Shown: positions 1-57,729, counted from the first letter of the stretch. The stretch is 64,000 nt of DNA from Panulirus ornatus (GCF_036320965.1 NC_092279.1:13708161-13772160); one strand, 5' to 3'. A program made the numbers and translations. The notes: generated by a model from the letters alone, not told the origin.

Positions 1-1999
1 CTAGAATATTGAAGTCCAAAGTTATCATATTAATCTTGACTTATAAATTCATCTCATTTGTTTTGTTTAGAGTCTTATCCTCAATCAGACAGTGAGTGGA
101 TTACGATCTTGACCTGGACCTCGTAGCATTTACTCCAGCGTAGAGCCTTGGACACGGCAGTACTGAGAATTCCTTATTGAAAATATAAGGTCCCATCGAT
201 GTTAATGGGACATTACACAGCTTATGTAGGCAACTGAGTAAGGAGGAAGGCGTAGAGTACAATAACACTGGCGCTCAAGAGTTCTCTGAACTTTCCCTTT
301 GTTCGTTTGGTATACATACCTTCAGTCTCCTATCATGCCTACCATTAGCACACACAAATGCCCTTTCAACAGTGTCTGGTAGACACAGTTAAGTTAAGAG
401 AGCCATATCTGTCCCGACAGGCAAGCGCCGCGGTACTTGTTTACGTTGACGAACACGAAGGGAAATAATGCATGAAATAGGCGCAAGTTATATTCAAGGC
501 CAAGGTTAGCGCAAACGGTGTATTAAAAGATGTCGATACCGTTGATTTACAAGCGTCTCATGCATACAGATGCACATGTGATAGCTGCCACGCATCATTA
601 TATCGGGAAAACTAAGGAGAGACTTTTGAAATCTCGGATAGCTGGGCATTTCGGTCGCTTGGCACGAACGGATGCTATAATCACCAAACTATCTTGTCGA
701 CGATTAGAAATCACTCGCTGGGAAACGTCACCTCAAGTCAGCGTCTGTGTTTTCAGTTCTGTGCTGGGGTGTGTAGGGATAGGACCTCTCGGTCATAGAA
801 GCAATATACACGTACAGATATAAATGGCTCGATCAAGCCTTTGTTCTTCCAATCTTCGATATGGTAAGGAATAATTGCGTTGAAATTATTTGTTAGTTTC
901 ATAGTTTGGATCGCGTAGTATTTTTTAGTTAACCTTTTTAGATACTTTTTGTAAACATTGAAATGATTTGATTTTGTAGTTTTGATTTATGATTAGTGGA
1001 CTATGTTTAGCATTCTAAGGTTTTTTAATTCTTAAGACGAATAAAAGTTCATTTTCTTTCTTTAAAATTCATTAGATTTTGTGAATAGTCGTATTAGATT
1101 TATACATCCATTCATCATGTTCATGTTTTTAATTACTTAATTATAGTTTATTATTCTGGTATTGTATGATTTTAAGACAAGGATGTAATGAAAATTTTTC
1201 ATTTTCGCCCATGTGTTTTAGGTTATCAATGGGTTAATAATGATGAATAACATGCAGAATAATGGAAATGTTACGAACCGACGACTGAAGTGTTGTGTAA
1301 GGATGGATTTTGAATGTGATTCTAGTTCAGTGGCAACTGAAGCCTATCCGTATTTGTATACAAATTTGGCGTTTCAACCTCCTGACATCGGTTAAGCCAT
1401 GATAGATATGATTACATTGTTTCATGATTCACAGTCACTGACATCTTCCCTACAGAACTTGTATGAATAATCGTAAATGCATCATTTATTGATCAGAGTT
1501 ACTTACAACTGAGGTACGGAATGATATACCATATGGTAGATATAACATACGCTGTGAACAAAACATTACAAGAAATCCAATATCTTCCCCGTTTTCTTTA
1601 TTAGGGCGACATAATTTCATTGGATCAGTCTGTTGCCATAGTTTAAAGATGAATCATCTGTGTTTCACGTATAAAAGTACAGAACTCTATAGTGGTTTAT
1701 GCTAACCTGAAGTTAAGGTCTCGTAGGGAGGCATTTCAACACGGAACGCCCTTGAGCATGGACGAGTCGATCGTAAATATAGCCAACCAATTTTCATCGT
1801 GACGTGTGGTTCTTCAAGCGTCAGAGACAACATTTTTAAGCAACGCTGGAAGGCAATCGTTGTCTGGTTTCGCAGGTGTTGAAGGCAGGTTTCATATGCT
1901 ACGCTCAGGGCCTCGGGCCGTCGTGTAGACGTGCAGGTGTTGAACGCGAGTCTTCCATCTAATAACACCTGGTCAGGTGTTTTCTGGTAACCCACTTGA
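1..1999. other. Non-coding 3' flank of the IR gene
   Basis: AT-rich sequence with only short unsupported frames (largest 97 codons, 530-823 plus and 1995-1702 minus, neither with recognisable domains). Minus-strand AATAAA signals near 1602 and 1489 may end the IR transcript. No repeats noted. Confidence 0.6.
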
Positions 2000-12608
<10,609 letters not shown>

Positions 12609-14127
12609 ATTTGTTCTTTTATGGAAAGCTTTTAATACATTACCAACAATGATTTGCCTGATACAAAGACGAGTAGGCTCGTGTTAATCTTAATTAAGCG
12701 AGTATGGCGGATTTCCAGCGTTACGAGCAGGAGGGAAAATGTTCAGGGAAGCAACGGAACAAGACACTCCTCACTTCCAACTGGCCCTGTTCTTCCCACC
12801 GCTGAGCAAAGACTGGCACTGGGCCCAGCCAGGCACCCCTTGCTCTCTCCCCAACCCTCGACCCTGGTGTCAGGAACTCCCCCATTAATAATTCTCTTTC
12901 ACGTGTGTAATGAATGTTTGTGTATTACCAGTCCCACAGAAAGGATGTAGTCAGTGACTGCAGAGATATTTTTTCTCGTTCTCTCCTGGTTTATCTCATC
13001 CTGGAAAGCCGAAGGTGTTACCAACTCGAGCAGGGACCCTTGAAGCAAGAGGTGCAGTCTGTACCTGCAGTGAACCTTTCTGGGTTGGTAGTGATAATCT
13101 CCCATGACATTCGTACATTAGAGACTCATACATACATTTAGATGTCAATGTTCATTTACAAGACGGATGACAGTAAAACATCGGGCAGTCCTGTGTGCAT
13201 GGACTGTCCAGTACCTCTGTTTATCTTTTAGGTGCATGCGACCGTCTGTGATGGAAGGCGTCGCGAAAAGTTTCATGATTGACTGTCGTGGGTAGTCTGT
13301 ACATCATATTGATTTCCCTCCAGTTAGATCTCGAGATTTTTCAACACGCCGCAACGACCGTTGAGGATCTGCCCGGGGTAGGACGTGGGTTGGGGGTCAC
13401 CGGGAGTGTTCTGAGAGGTCGCCTGTGAAAACGAGAGACGTGGCGTCGCAGGCAGCCGTGGACCTGGTAGACGACACCCTCCTCCTCCAGCAGCGCCGCC
13501 GGCAGAAGACAAAACACAGGACGCGTGACAAAGATGACTTACTCCTCTTGTGCTGTCGATAGCAGTCAGGTGGCGGAGGGAGTGGAGCAATGTCTTCTCT
13601 CTTTTTGTAGGTATAAATAAACCATCACTTAGTCATTGATTCGCGCTAACATTGCCTTTCCCACCGTCCGGTCATTATACTTTACCGTACTCACTGTTGA
13701 AACGAGGTATAATGATCTATAAGACTCCTGCGTTAACAGAAGTGCAGTAATCCATATCAGTTTAACTAGCCGAGGATTGTAGCGGCTGGAGACAGTTGAT
13801 ATATCGCACATTAATCCAAAGACGATTGACACTAGATGGTGGCACTGATGTCACTCGAGACAGTGAACAATGGCATCATCGGATATTCTGGGAGGTGGTC
13901 AATACCTGAAGGGGAGGACACAGACGTCTTGGTAAGATGGATGTTGTTATAAGAGGACCCAAGGGACCTCCTCAGCCAGAGGCCTAATGCTTGTTGGTGA
14001 CAGGCCAGTGTTCCAGGAGCTACAACTAGTGTCATGTTTACAAGAGGCCGAGTTAACCCTGCTTCCTCAGGTTGTGAGTTCGACTGGACTTCGTAGGAGG
14101 AGGATTTGTCTCTTTTGATGGTGAGCC
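12609..14127. other. 5' flank of the IR gene, no gene seen
   Basis: A weak TATTAAAAG-like box lies about 30 bases upstream of the IR ATG on the minus strand. The 88-codon minus frame at 13590-13324 is GC-rich and proline-rich with no recognised domain. Confidence 0.45.
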
Positions 14128-14480
14128 ACCTGGAGTCCATCAGGAGACTCACTTGTTGTCCTCTCAGGAGATTCACCTGTTGTCCCTTCAGGAGACTCAC
14201 CAGTTGTTCCCTTATGAGACTCACCAGTTGTTCCCTCAGGAGACTCACCTGTTGTCCCCTCAGGAGACTCACCTGTTCTTTTGCTGCATAGTCACGTGGT
14301 GTTTAGCAAGAGACTCGCTTGTTGTTCAGCCAGAGATTCATTCAGCTGTTCTCCTGAGGAGACCCAGATGTTTTCCAGCTGCTAACTATCCAGTTCTTTA
14401 GCCAGAGACTTGTTCTCCAGCTGAAGACTCACCTGATGTATAGCACGAGACTCAACCTGTTCTCCAGCAGGAGAATTACC
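14128..14480 (+). repeat. 24-bp minisatellite, decaying to the right
   Basis: Unit CAGGAGACTCACCTGTTGTC plus CCCT, about six good copies to 14285, then degenerate copies to about 14480. Located upstream of the IR start. ORFs on both strands here are artefacts. Confidence 0.88.
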
Positions 14481-14794
14481 ATTTCCTCTTCACTCTCAAA
14501 TTTTTCCATTACCCTTGACATTTTCATCCATTATCACTTTTGTGTGGACATAAACGCGACAACATCTATCGATTCTTAGAGACCATACATACGATTACAA
14601 ATAATAAAATCATTATTTGTTTCCATTTTCTCTTCAGACTTTCATCATCAGGCAAGTAATAGTTAATTGGATATGTTTTATTCCTTACTTCATCTCATTA
14701 TCGTAAATAATGAAAAAAAATCATACCTGTGATATGATAAAGGAACGTAAGTGTCATGATCATGTCAATAGCATCATCATGCCTACCATAGTAT

Positions 14795-15045
14795 CATCAC
14801 CAACATGGCATCATCACTACCATGGCATCATCACTACCATGGCATCATCACTACCATAGTATCATCACTACCATAGCATCATCACTACCATAGCATCATC
14901 ACTACCATGGCATCATCACTACCATGGCATCATCACTACCATAGTATCATCACTATCATAGCATCATCACTACCATGGCATCATCACTACCATGGCATCA
15001 TCACTACCATGATCATCACTACCATGGCATCACCAACACCAGCGT
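14795..15045 (+). repeat. 17-bp minisatellite
   Basis: Unit CATGGCATCATCACTAC with GG/AG/AGT variants, about 14 copies, running into CATCATCATCACC simple sequence. Confidence 0.88.
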
Positions 15046-15771
15046 CATCATTACCATAGCATCGCCATCATCATCACCATCATCATTCTCCCTCGGAACA
15101 ATACCAAGAGAGTGTTTTTACCCTCACAGAAACACACACACACACACACCACCTCCTGATGGTATACAGGATTGACCAACGCCGCGTCTGCATTGCGCTA
15201 GACGAAAGTTATAGTCAATGAGTTATTATTTGAATATCTTTGGTGTGAGCGTACTACGCGGCGTGACTGTTATTTACAACGTGGAATGACTGTTATAAAC
15301 TCGCACCAGCTTCTCTCATCACGCTTGACCACGTACTTAACCGTACGCACAATAGCACATGTCCACACTAGCTCTTATTCACGCTAGATCGTATTCACAC
15401 CTGTAATTGTGCTTGTGTCTGTAACTAGGGTGACAAAGGTCTAATGAACCCGTATATCATGGTTACTCATCGTGGTTTTAAATGCCATGCTTTCTTACCT
15501 CTAAATGTGTGGGAACTTTGACCCACCAACTACTGCAAACTCCTCCCCTCCTTCATTTGAATAAGTCATATTTCCAGTGCTCTAAGTTATACCGTGAGTG
15601 AAAAATCACCATTGGCGGGGATGTATCATTGATAGCACAGTCTCGTCAAAGAGCGCTTCACTCCAAAGGATTCTGTAATTTCCTTCTACTGGATGTAGCG
15701 CAGCCGTCGGCTGCAGGAGTCTTTAAGAAAGGTTTTGGATATCACCAGGACTCTTCCATAGAAATGCGGAA

Positions 15772-18950
<3,179 letters not shown>

Positions 18951-20779
18951 ATCAAATCTTTATAGTCATCATACGAAATGCATTAGTTAGCTGGGCACTT
19001 ACCTCACTGGATAGTATTTACAACACATTAATTGTCTTAATTTTTGAGGTATTTCTACATCCAGTTGCCGGGTTGTTATTGATTTCAGTATTCATATGAA
19101 TTTGCTTCAGTGGCACACACTCTTTACAGAACGCTACGCGCCATTATACAGCTGCCTGTATAATGTAGACGAACAATAATCAGGCTTTCAGACTCCCTCA
19201 GCATTGATATAACCGTGTCTCGAGGAGAGGTCAAGAAAAATGTAATCAACAATTATCAGAAGGGCCGATTGTCTGAGGAGATATTACTAGTTGTAATTGC
19301 TCGTTTACAGTTCTGTCCGGTCGTTTGATTGTACAGGAGCTATATCTGTGAGGTCGTTGGCTCCGCTGAAGCTCTACCCTTGACCAATCTAGCAGAGTCA
19401 ATTAATTGGTAGACAGCAGTGATGATGGACTCTATATATGTTTGTGTGCGTGTGGATGACCCGTGAGTGTGATAACTTATTTACAGCTGTGTCCCGTCCT
19501 AATTTTCTGCTGTTCTAATGCTGTTCTTTTTATACCAAGGTTTTGTTTTCATACATTGCAGAATACACAACAAAGACCTGGAACCGAAATTCATTGTGAA
19601 AGTGTTTGAAATAACGAGTGAAGGGGAGAGAGACTATACATGGCCAAGAAGTAAATTTGATGAGGCTGTCGACAGCAGTTCAACCACTCCAGAAAAAGTG
19701 CCCAAGTGAATCAGATGAGATGAGGTAAGTCGTTTCCTAATTTTGTATTCAACGGGAGCGTTTGCTAGCGTGTATACTGAGTGCACTCGTAGACTGAAGT
19801 TCTGTCCCGGTCCCGGACCACAATGTGACTGCGAAGCATCTGAGCAAAGACCCAAGGGGCTGAACTTCGAACAGCGAAGCAGCAGAAGGAAGTGCCATTT
19901 TAAACGAACAGATGTCGCGCATAATATGATTCCGTTTTCTAAACCTCCTCCTCATAATCCCTGCATAAACAGCAATCGATGGCTGTCTTGACAGTTTTAT
20001 GTCATATGATTCCTTTATATACGAGAGAATTAGTAAGGTTAAAGCAGTGTTGGGAATAAACCGTTAACAATAACAAAGGACATAGAAATATATTCGTCAG
20101 TATATGTCAGAGGTCTGGCCGATATCATTACTAAGAAGTGTTAACTATCACAGGATATGTTATTGTTAGTAACTATAACCCTGACCTAAAACCCAACGTA
20201 TGTACATATAGTGTTAACGTCTACTAGGAATCGTTATGGTATTAACTCTACCGCTGTTACTGCTGCAGTATTTGTTCTTAACCTTGCATAAAAGACTAGC
20301 GTTATAGAACTTTATCTGTATCACCATCACAATCGTAACGTTATCACTCGTATATGGACACGTCATTACGTCATTCAGCCTCTACTCCCTTCCCCATAAC
20401 CTTCGTCTCATCCCCCTCCCCTTCCATCCCCGAATCCCTTATATCCTACTGGAGTTACATTGTGGTGGACAGAACCTTTGTCCGCAAGTGTAAAATCCTT
20501 CGTGTGATAGGGAGAAGTGGGAGAGAGAAAAGATTATAGCGGTCAGGGAGAAGTAGGCTGTAGAGGACAACAATAGATCGGTAGATGATGGCATGGAAAA
20601 TATAATGTTGAATGAGAGAAAATAGGCTGCAGAAGGGCTTGTAAAACAAATCCAGAAAACATTGTGGAGAAAGTTACGGCCTCTAGTCGCTCTTGCTTTC
20701 TTCTGTTCTTTGTGACTAGCCTTATGGATCATATTGTTGTTATACCCTATACGCTGTAATTACTTGTCTGAGTATATCC
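18951..20779. other. Intergenic, one possible orphan exon
   Basis: No recognised gene. At 19563-19709 (plus) an open stretch encodes NKDLEPKFIVKVFEITSEGE and continues to a stop, preceded by a good acceptor (CATTGCAG) and followed by GATGAG|GTAAGT after the stop. No family recognised. Confidence 0.35.
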
Positions 20780-21425
20780 CTACCCACGTACTTGAATGTG
20801 ATTCTGATATATTGTGTCTACAATACTACTAATGTTGAGCTTTGGTGATAGGCTGTGTATAATGTCGTCTCCCAGGGTCTTCTGGTATACACATCCCTGC
20901 AGCGTCTTGGGTCCATCTGGACACAGATTCCTGCAACCTTCCTGGTTTTCTTGAAGATGATATTCATAAGGAAGTTTTCTTTCACTTTTTCCACTCTCAT
21001 TACCTTCCATTTTCTTGGTTCAAAATTCATCAGCTGTGTATCAGATCATTTTTAGGACTTCATTTGTTTCCTTTGTAAGCGGATGCAATCTTCATCATCT
21101 TTATACTTCCCTCGTGACCTCAGCATCATCCGCAAACATCTTTACGTATAAGCTCAGTCCTTCCACCGAGTCGTTCATATAGATCAAGAAGAGCAATGGT
21201 TCCAGGAGAGAACTTTGTGGCACGCTGTTAGTGTCCCCAAACCATTTCGAGACGGGCCTTCTGATACACGTTCTTAATTTCCTCCCGCTAAGGTAATAAT
21301 AAGCAATCCATCCAAGGAGTCTCCTTCCTATTCCTGCTTGAAGGTGTAGGATCCTTACTTTTCTCGTATGTGGTACGGTGTCAAATGCTCTATGGCTGTC
21401 GAGGAACACACAATCCACCAACCGT
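20780..21425 (-). pseudogene. Reverse-transcriptase relic, CR1/Jockey-like
   Basis: The frame at 21421-21101 reads CVFLDSHRAFDTVPHTRKV, IGRRLLGWIAYYYLSGRKL, VPQSSLLEPLLFLIYMNDS and VKMFADDAEVT. These correspond to the F-x-D-F-x-K-A-F-D-T-V-P-H, P-Q-G-S-x-L-G-P-L-L-F-L-I-Y-I-N-D and F-A-D-D blocks of CR1/Jockey-type elements. Key residues are decayed (PQSSLLEP for PQGSVLGP, FADDAE). Downstream, 21030-20780, weaker blocks (NFEPRKWKVMRV and a shifted K-x-L-G-V-x-x-x-x-x-L-like segment) suggest continuation with a frameshift. Distinct from the RTE-like family. Confidence 0.75.
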
Positions 21426-21527
21426 TCTCTACCATCTCAACGGAGCTCACTCTATCAACGGTGCGCATTGTTGAACACACTCACTTTACCCCGTAACTTA
21501 GCATTATATGTACCGTGTCTTTATTGC

Positions 21528-21583
<56 letters not shown>

Positions 21584-21584
21584 G

Positions 21585-21720
21585 CCATTTATCGATTAGC
21601 CCCAAGGAAGGGAAGTGGGGGGGGGGGGAGATGAAGATCTGGGTTTGGATGTGGGACGATCGCCGCGCCCAGGATTCGAGCCCCATGTTGAATACGTGCT
21701 GCAAACCCAAGGTGTTTGTG
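21585..21720 (-). mobile_element. SINE 3' part with (TG)n tail
   Basis: The minus strand carries GGGGCTCGAATCCTGGGCGC (B box) and CGGCGATCGTCCCACATCC, then the shared end GGGGCTAATCGATAAATGGC and (TG)n (the plus-strand CA tract at 21532-21579). The 5' tRNA-like half is poorly preserved. Confidence 0.6.
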
Positions 21721-21971
21721 TAAGGTGTAGTGAGAAGAAGGCAAATCATTTATTGACAGCACACTCGCCGAGACGGGGCTGTGGGTACCCGCTCAGCTTC
21801 TGGGTAATGGTATACAATAATTTTGTGGATCTGCATTCCTGAGTTTTTTGTATGTTTTTTTTTCCCCTGGTTTTAGGAGACGGTGGAGCTAAACACTGGA
21901 TGTATGTCTTCCATATACCGGAAGCTTCTCATTATGGAAGACAAAGCCAGGATTTCCAGGAAGGGTTGCAA

Positions 21972-22130
21972 TCATGGACCTCCGTGGTGTATTGGTTAGC
22001 GTTCCTGACCGTCACGCATTCAAGGGCAGCCCAGAGTCGAGCGCATAGATTCGAATCTTGGTTACAGCAGTCGGTCCACACAGTCAACCCAGCTGTTCAT
22101 CCACCCCTAGGGGTTGGGTAACATGGCTCA
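21972..22130 (+). mobile_element. tRNA-derived SINE
   Basis: It starts ATGGACCTCCGTGGTGTATT with A-box TGGTGTATTGG, then TTAGCGTTCCTGACCGTCAC, a B-box-like AGATTCGAATCTTGG and the shared 3' block CAGCTGTTCATCCACCCCTA. It is the only copy of this family on the plus strand here. Confidence 0.7.
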
Positions 22131-22139
22131 GGTTAGGGT

Positions 22140-23696
22140 ATATGAATATACGTATATAGCGTTAACGAGATGGCCTTAATTAAGGCCTCATTTGCCTGTG
22201 CCGCTTCAGCTAATATAACAGATGAAATATTTACCTTCAATGACAGTCATCAGAGCTACTCACTTACCAAGAGGAATTTCCTCTGAGAATAAACGTGCCT
22301 CATTTAGCCACGAATCCGCTTAAAATCCAAAACGTTTTTACAGGATTTGAAAATTAATTTTCTTTAACGTAAAACAAGTCAGCTTCTTCGGACGAGAGAC
22401 TCAATATAATGAATATTTCACCTGACATTCTGTGTATGCAGCGTTCGCACCATCTGACTGACGCATGTAAACAGAGAAAGAATAATATAAAAAAAGATGG
22501 TGAAATTCTTTTAGCTTTAGCTGAATGTGGGACCTATGGCCGTCCAGACCTGTGTTGAGTTAAGATATTAATTCGTCTGCATTCTTTGTTGCGCAGGAGT
22601 CCAGGTGGTCACCTCCACGTATGTGGGAAGAAGAATGACGATAGCAGAGCAATTAAGGGTAGAGACAACGTTATCCGTGCGGGCAGGGATTGTGATAATG
22701 GTGGTAAAGCCCATTAGTGAGGTAGTCGACCCATTAAGAGATGGAGACGACGATAGATGGGGTAATAGGTGAGGTTATGACTTCCTTCTTTGGATGACGA
22801 TGGTGTCTGGTCTAATGGTGTGTCTGGGAGAGGGTTAATGGTAGGTGCTCCATGACAAAAGCAGATAATGGTGACGAAGGGCCTTATGCAGCGGGGATGT
22901 TGGTACGCGAACCATTACAGAGGAAGGCAATGGAAGCTGATGGAAGGTAATGGTAGCTGGTGGAAGGTAATGGTAGATGGTTTTGTTTCTGTAGGTGGGA
23001 TATAATATAACTGAGGTCCCAGGGGGAAGATGATAGATTGCCACTAATATAGGTAGCTGGTCCGTTATGGGGAGGGCTAATGGCAACTTGGTAATGGTCT
23101 ATTAGGGAAAAGGTGATTGCAGCTGGTTAGGCCGCCCTAATGCCACCCATTGTACTGTTTGGCCGCACTCGTGCCACCAACAATACTGTGTACACAGGCC
23201 GCCCTCATGCCACCCACAACACTATGTGGCCGCCCACTTGCCACCCGTCATCGACCAGTATTACCCCTCCTCCCTCACCAGACCACCACCACCACCCCAC
23301 ATCCTGTTCATGGCAACTTCATTAAGTCATCATTTGCCGTGGGTCGTCAGCACCTGCCTGCCCAGTGACCTTCGACTCGCGTTGGCACGCCTCCCTGGTT
23401 GCCATGGACGGCGTGATGACCATGATGGCTCACTGGCTAAGACTCGCCGGGGTGTTTCCCGCGACTGCTGGATCGAAGTCGCCTAGAATATTCCAGGATG
23501 AAGGTGAAGAAAAAAACAACAATATATCATGGATCTCAGCGTTGTCCATCTTGTTGATATAGCTGTGGTGTGTGGCGGAGCTATGTTAGCTGAGGTATAT
23601 GAAGAGGCTCGAGTGCTCTCTCTTTTTTTTTGTTCTTGTGACAGTCATGACACTGGCAAAACTTGCCGTGAGCGAGGATCATCCTGGGTGAAAGAA

Positions 23697-23739
<43 letters not shown>

Positions 23740-25270
23740 AAGAAGAGACGAATCTTTCCTCCGCGGGTGCTTCTACAACTGACCCTTATAGGATAGGAAG
23801 GTCAAGGGGAGAGAGGAAAGGTGGAAGAGAAATTCTAAAGCATGGAAGACTACATTTTATCCCAGTCGACCTCCGTTATATGAGGAAGCTATATTAACTG
23901 AGGTAAATGGCAGAAGGTGTATTAGCTGAGGTATATAGAGAAAAAGCTGGAGAAGCTGTTGATTATGTTTAATTCCAAACGACACATTGTTTCCCATTTT
24001 CGAAAATATTTTAGAAATATAATTGTATTATCTTAGATTCTTGGGCTGTATGGCAACTATTATGAAAATCAGCAGTATGCATATTAATCATTTGTACAGA
24101 AATTATTGGCTACTTCTACATATCTCTATAGCCCTCGGGAGTTTCCTTACAAACGTACATCCTTCATAATGAAAGACCCCCATGTATACACAATCAGCTC
24201 ACACCATCTGGACGATATTTTAAAGCTATATTGCCTTCGGGTCTGTACCGAGGTGGCTGCATAATCTTACACACTAATTCGCTGGAAAATCTTTGAAAGA
24301 CAAGTATGAATGATCTCTCTTTTTGAGGAGATTCATTATTTTTCCAGAAAGCAATAAAGAAATTGAGGAGTTTGTTGAAGGGGAGAGATCACGTTAAGTG
24401 TATTGAATGTAAGGGAAGCAGAGGTAAAGTGATATGTTGACTGTGTTGGGTGAGGTAGGGCGAGTTGGTGGCGTACCTCAGCTGGGAACATGGGCTAAAT
24501 TCTCCCCTGACACAACCCGATCACGGCCGACCTGCGTGGCTATGGCAACTGTTCGTCCAGTCTTCCCTCACCCAAGTGTTGTTTTGATTTAACGCGTCTT
24601 ACTAGCCTACTGTAGTACCTGACCCTGAAATCATGCCCAACATTCTATGAACTGATGAGCATAGCCAGCGGTACCTCTAGCATCGCAGGAGTGCCTTACC
24701 TCCCTAGATGAGTACAAGGCACAGTAACCTTTTTCAGACCTTTCAGCCTTCACAGATATCATCTGACCTTAAGACAAGGGCACGTCGTTATAAAGCGTCG
24801 TCATGAAAAGTGATGAGGTGCAATATATGCGTCCGGATGACATGGGTCTCCCGCATGAGCTCTTGTCGAAGCCAGACACCATCGTCGACTGCCTTCCTCA
24901 GGTAGCGTTGATAGTCTCGTGTCCGATGTAAGAAGAAAAAGAATATAACAAGTCTGTATGATCGTGTTTGATGCTTCTCAAAATAGATGATGGGGAGGTG
25001 GTTTTGGCATAGCCACCGTGTGTGGATGGGTAAGTATCTGGGATATGATTTCATCTGCTATATATATGATTGACGTAGTGTTTGGTCCCGGAATTAGCGT
25101 CTGCGTCCCTTGGTCGACGGGTTTTAACCAAGTGGTGGAGGATGTTAAGGTCAGCAGAACGGAGTGTCATCTTGTCCACAGAATGATGACTTCGAGAGAG
25201 TTTGTGTTGAACTAACGGCAGTACAGAGTCGTGTGAGTTGATGTGTGCGGCCAACTGTAACGTGACAGGT
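22140..25270. other. Intergenic without recognised genes
   Basis: Contains short diverged repeats at 22900-22985 (GGAAGGTAATGGTAGCTGG) and 23140-23245 and a (GA)n at 23698-23735; otherwise unique sequence. The 122-codon frame at 23529-23897 runs through the GA tract and looks spurious. Confidence 0.5.
23140..23245 (+). repeat. ~34-bp repeat, three units
   Basis: GCCGCCCTAATGCCACCCA, GCCGCACTCGTGCCACCAA, GCCGCCCTCATGCCACCCA and GCCGCCCACTTGCCACC spaced about 30-35 bp apart. Intergenic. Confidence 0.65.
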
Positions 25271-25274
25271 GTCT

Positions 25275-25500
25275 GACCACATGCAAGATAATAGATGTGT
25301 GGTCACCTGTATGACGACACGTGTCTGATTGGTGACTTGTATGACGACAGGTGTGTGGTCTTCTGTATGACGACAGGTGACTGGTCTCCTAAATGACGAC
25401 AGGTGACTGGTCTCCTAAATGACGACAGGTGACTGGTCTCCTAAATGACGACAGGTGTCTGGTCTCCTAAATGACGAGAGGTGTCTGGTCGCTTGTATAA
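25275..25500 (+). repeat. ~26-bp minisatellite
   Basis: Units around ACGACAGGTGACTGGTCTCC plus TAAATG, best preserved at 25376-25480. Intergenic, downstream of the cyclase gene. Confidence 0.85.
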
Positions 25501-25863
25501 CAACAGATGAGGCATGTGTAACAGTGATCCCCTGCCTTGTAGTATTCAAGTCATCATTGCTTAAGTCATCTTTTAACGAATCACAGGAACGGAAGGGTAT
25601 TTCTTCCTCGCAGCAATTGTGCGCATGTCTGTCTGTCCTGTGTAAGGTCCTCAACACAAGCTGAGCTAGAAGGCTGGTAGACAGACCCTTCCTTGCCTGT
25701 CTGTTCAGACTCTACTCTGCCTGAAGACACTCAAGCTGGGTTTGGCACAGTTAAAGCTATAGCTATATACACCTGTGATATGGAGAGAATAAGTTGGAGA
25801 ATTTGTTCTAATTGTGTACCTTATGTATGCTAATTCTGTGCATATGTGTACCTGGTGTCGTTG

Positions 25864-25866
<3 letters not shown>

Positions 25867-25921
<55 letters not shown>
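25867..25921. repeat. (TA)n tract
   Basis: About 55 bp, intergenic. Another TA-GT compound tract is at 26287-26359. Confidence 0.96.
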
Positions 25922-25923
<2 letters not shown>

Positions 25924-26287
25924 CCGTCATGCCACACACTGCTTTGATACAAGTTTTACGAAGTATTCAAGTAGATGCATTTACACAGGCAGATAACCCA
26001 AGGTGGTGGTGCTACAATTAGCCCAGACACACAACAAGCAGCCAGGGAACAAGGGTGTTGCGACAGCGTTACTGTTTCAGTCGGGAACTATAGAGATGTG
26101 GACGCCTCATACAACGAGGACTGAAACGATGATTGGATTTCTAAGATATCCTTGTGGAAGATTAAGGAGTAAGGCCTCTATTTTAAGCCTGAAAAATAAA
26201 AGATATATGTCATCATTAAAGGGCTTCTGAGATTCCCTTGGAGGCGAACGAAAAAGAGAGGAGGAAGAATTGGACATACACTGAGGT

Positions 26288-26361
<74 letters not shown>

Positions 26362-26629
26362 TTCTTGAAGCACTGTCATTGGATGGGAGATATCTCCCGT
26401 CACAAGTGGGAGGTAACGATCATCTCCCGTCACACGGGGATGGTGACGGATCATCTCCCGTCACACTCGGGGGTTACGTGGTGCATCACCAGCAGACACA
26501 TTGAAAGCAGACAGAACCTACATAGCTAATGGACGGACACTGATTATTTCTTTTTATGATACATAGTCTGTCAGCCTCCAGCCAGCCTTGATCACCAGAT
26601 CGGAACTGTGAACACATGCCTCCCCATGA

Positions 26630-27318
26630 TGACAGGCTTCGTGGGTATTTCCTTCAGTACGTGGGCAGTTTCCCCAGGTGGGAGGTTACGTGGGCGGTTC
26701 ACATGGTGTAGGCTACCTGGGCAGTTCCACTTGAGGTAGGCTACGTGGGTGCTCCACTGGTGGTAGGCTACGTGGGTACTCCTCTGGTGGTGGACTACGT
26801 AGGTATCTCCTCTAGTGGTAGGCTGTAAGGGCAGTTTCTCTTGGTTGCCCAAGTGGTTACTTCCTCGGGTGGTAAGCTACTTGGGCAGTTCCCATGGTAG
26901 CATGCTACGTGGGCAGTTCGTCTCGCGGTAGCCTTCGTGGGTTTATCTTCTGATGGTGGGCTACGTGGGCAGCTCCTGTTGTGGTAGCCTACGTGGGTAC
27001 ATCCTCTGGATGGTAAGCTACGTGGGCTGCACATCTCGTTGTAGGCTACGTGGGTATTTCCTCTGGTAGTAGGCAACATGGGCCAACTCCTCTTGTTGTA
27101 GACTACGTGGGCAGTTTTCTAGGCTACGTGAACACTTCCCTTACTGATGGGATATGGAGCGACTTGTCCAGGCTGTAGGCTACTTGGGCACATCACGTAA
27201 TGCCGGGCTTAAGTCGACAGTTTTCCCCTGTCCGAGACACCGTCGCCGTAGTGGCAGGGTATATATGATAGGCTACGTGGCCAGTTCCCCTTGCGTTAAG
27301 CCACATAGGTACTCCCTA
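26630..27318 (+). repeat. Diverged ~30-bp minisatellite in the cyclase 3' flank
   Basis: Imperfect units around GTAGGCTACGTGGGCAGTTC extend to within a few bases of the cyclase stop codon. If the transcript continues past the stop, its 3' UTR is this array. A shorter array of ATCTCCCGTCACAC-type units lies at 26385-26475. Confidence 0.82.
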
Positions 27319-27320
27319 CA

Positions 27321-57615
<30,295 letters not shown>

Positions 57616-57631
57616 ATTGACTACTTGCTGC

Positions 57632-57684
57632 TGCTGCTACTGCTCTTGATGGCACTACTACTACTCCTGCTGCTCACTACTCCT

Positions 57685-57729
<45 letters not shown>

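Noticed and set aside
13324..13590. Minus-strand 88-codon frame and an alternative frame with LLPAALLEEEGVVYQVHG as an extra 5' IR exon
   Set aside because: Exon 1 already provides a signal peptide and start; no compatible domain or convincing splice pair was seen.
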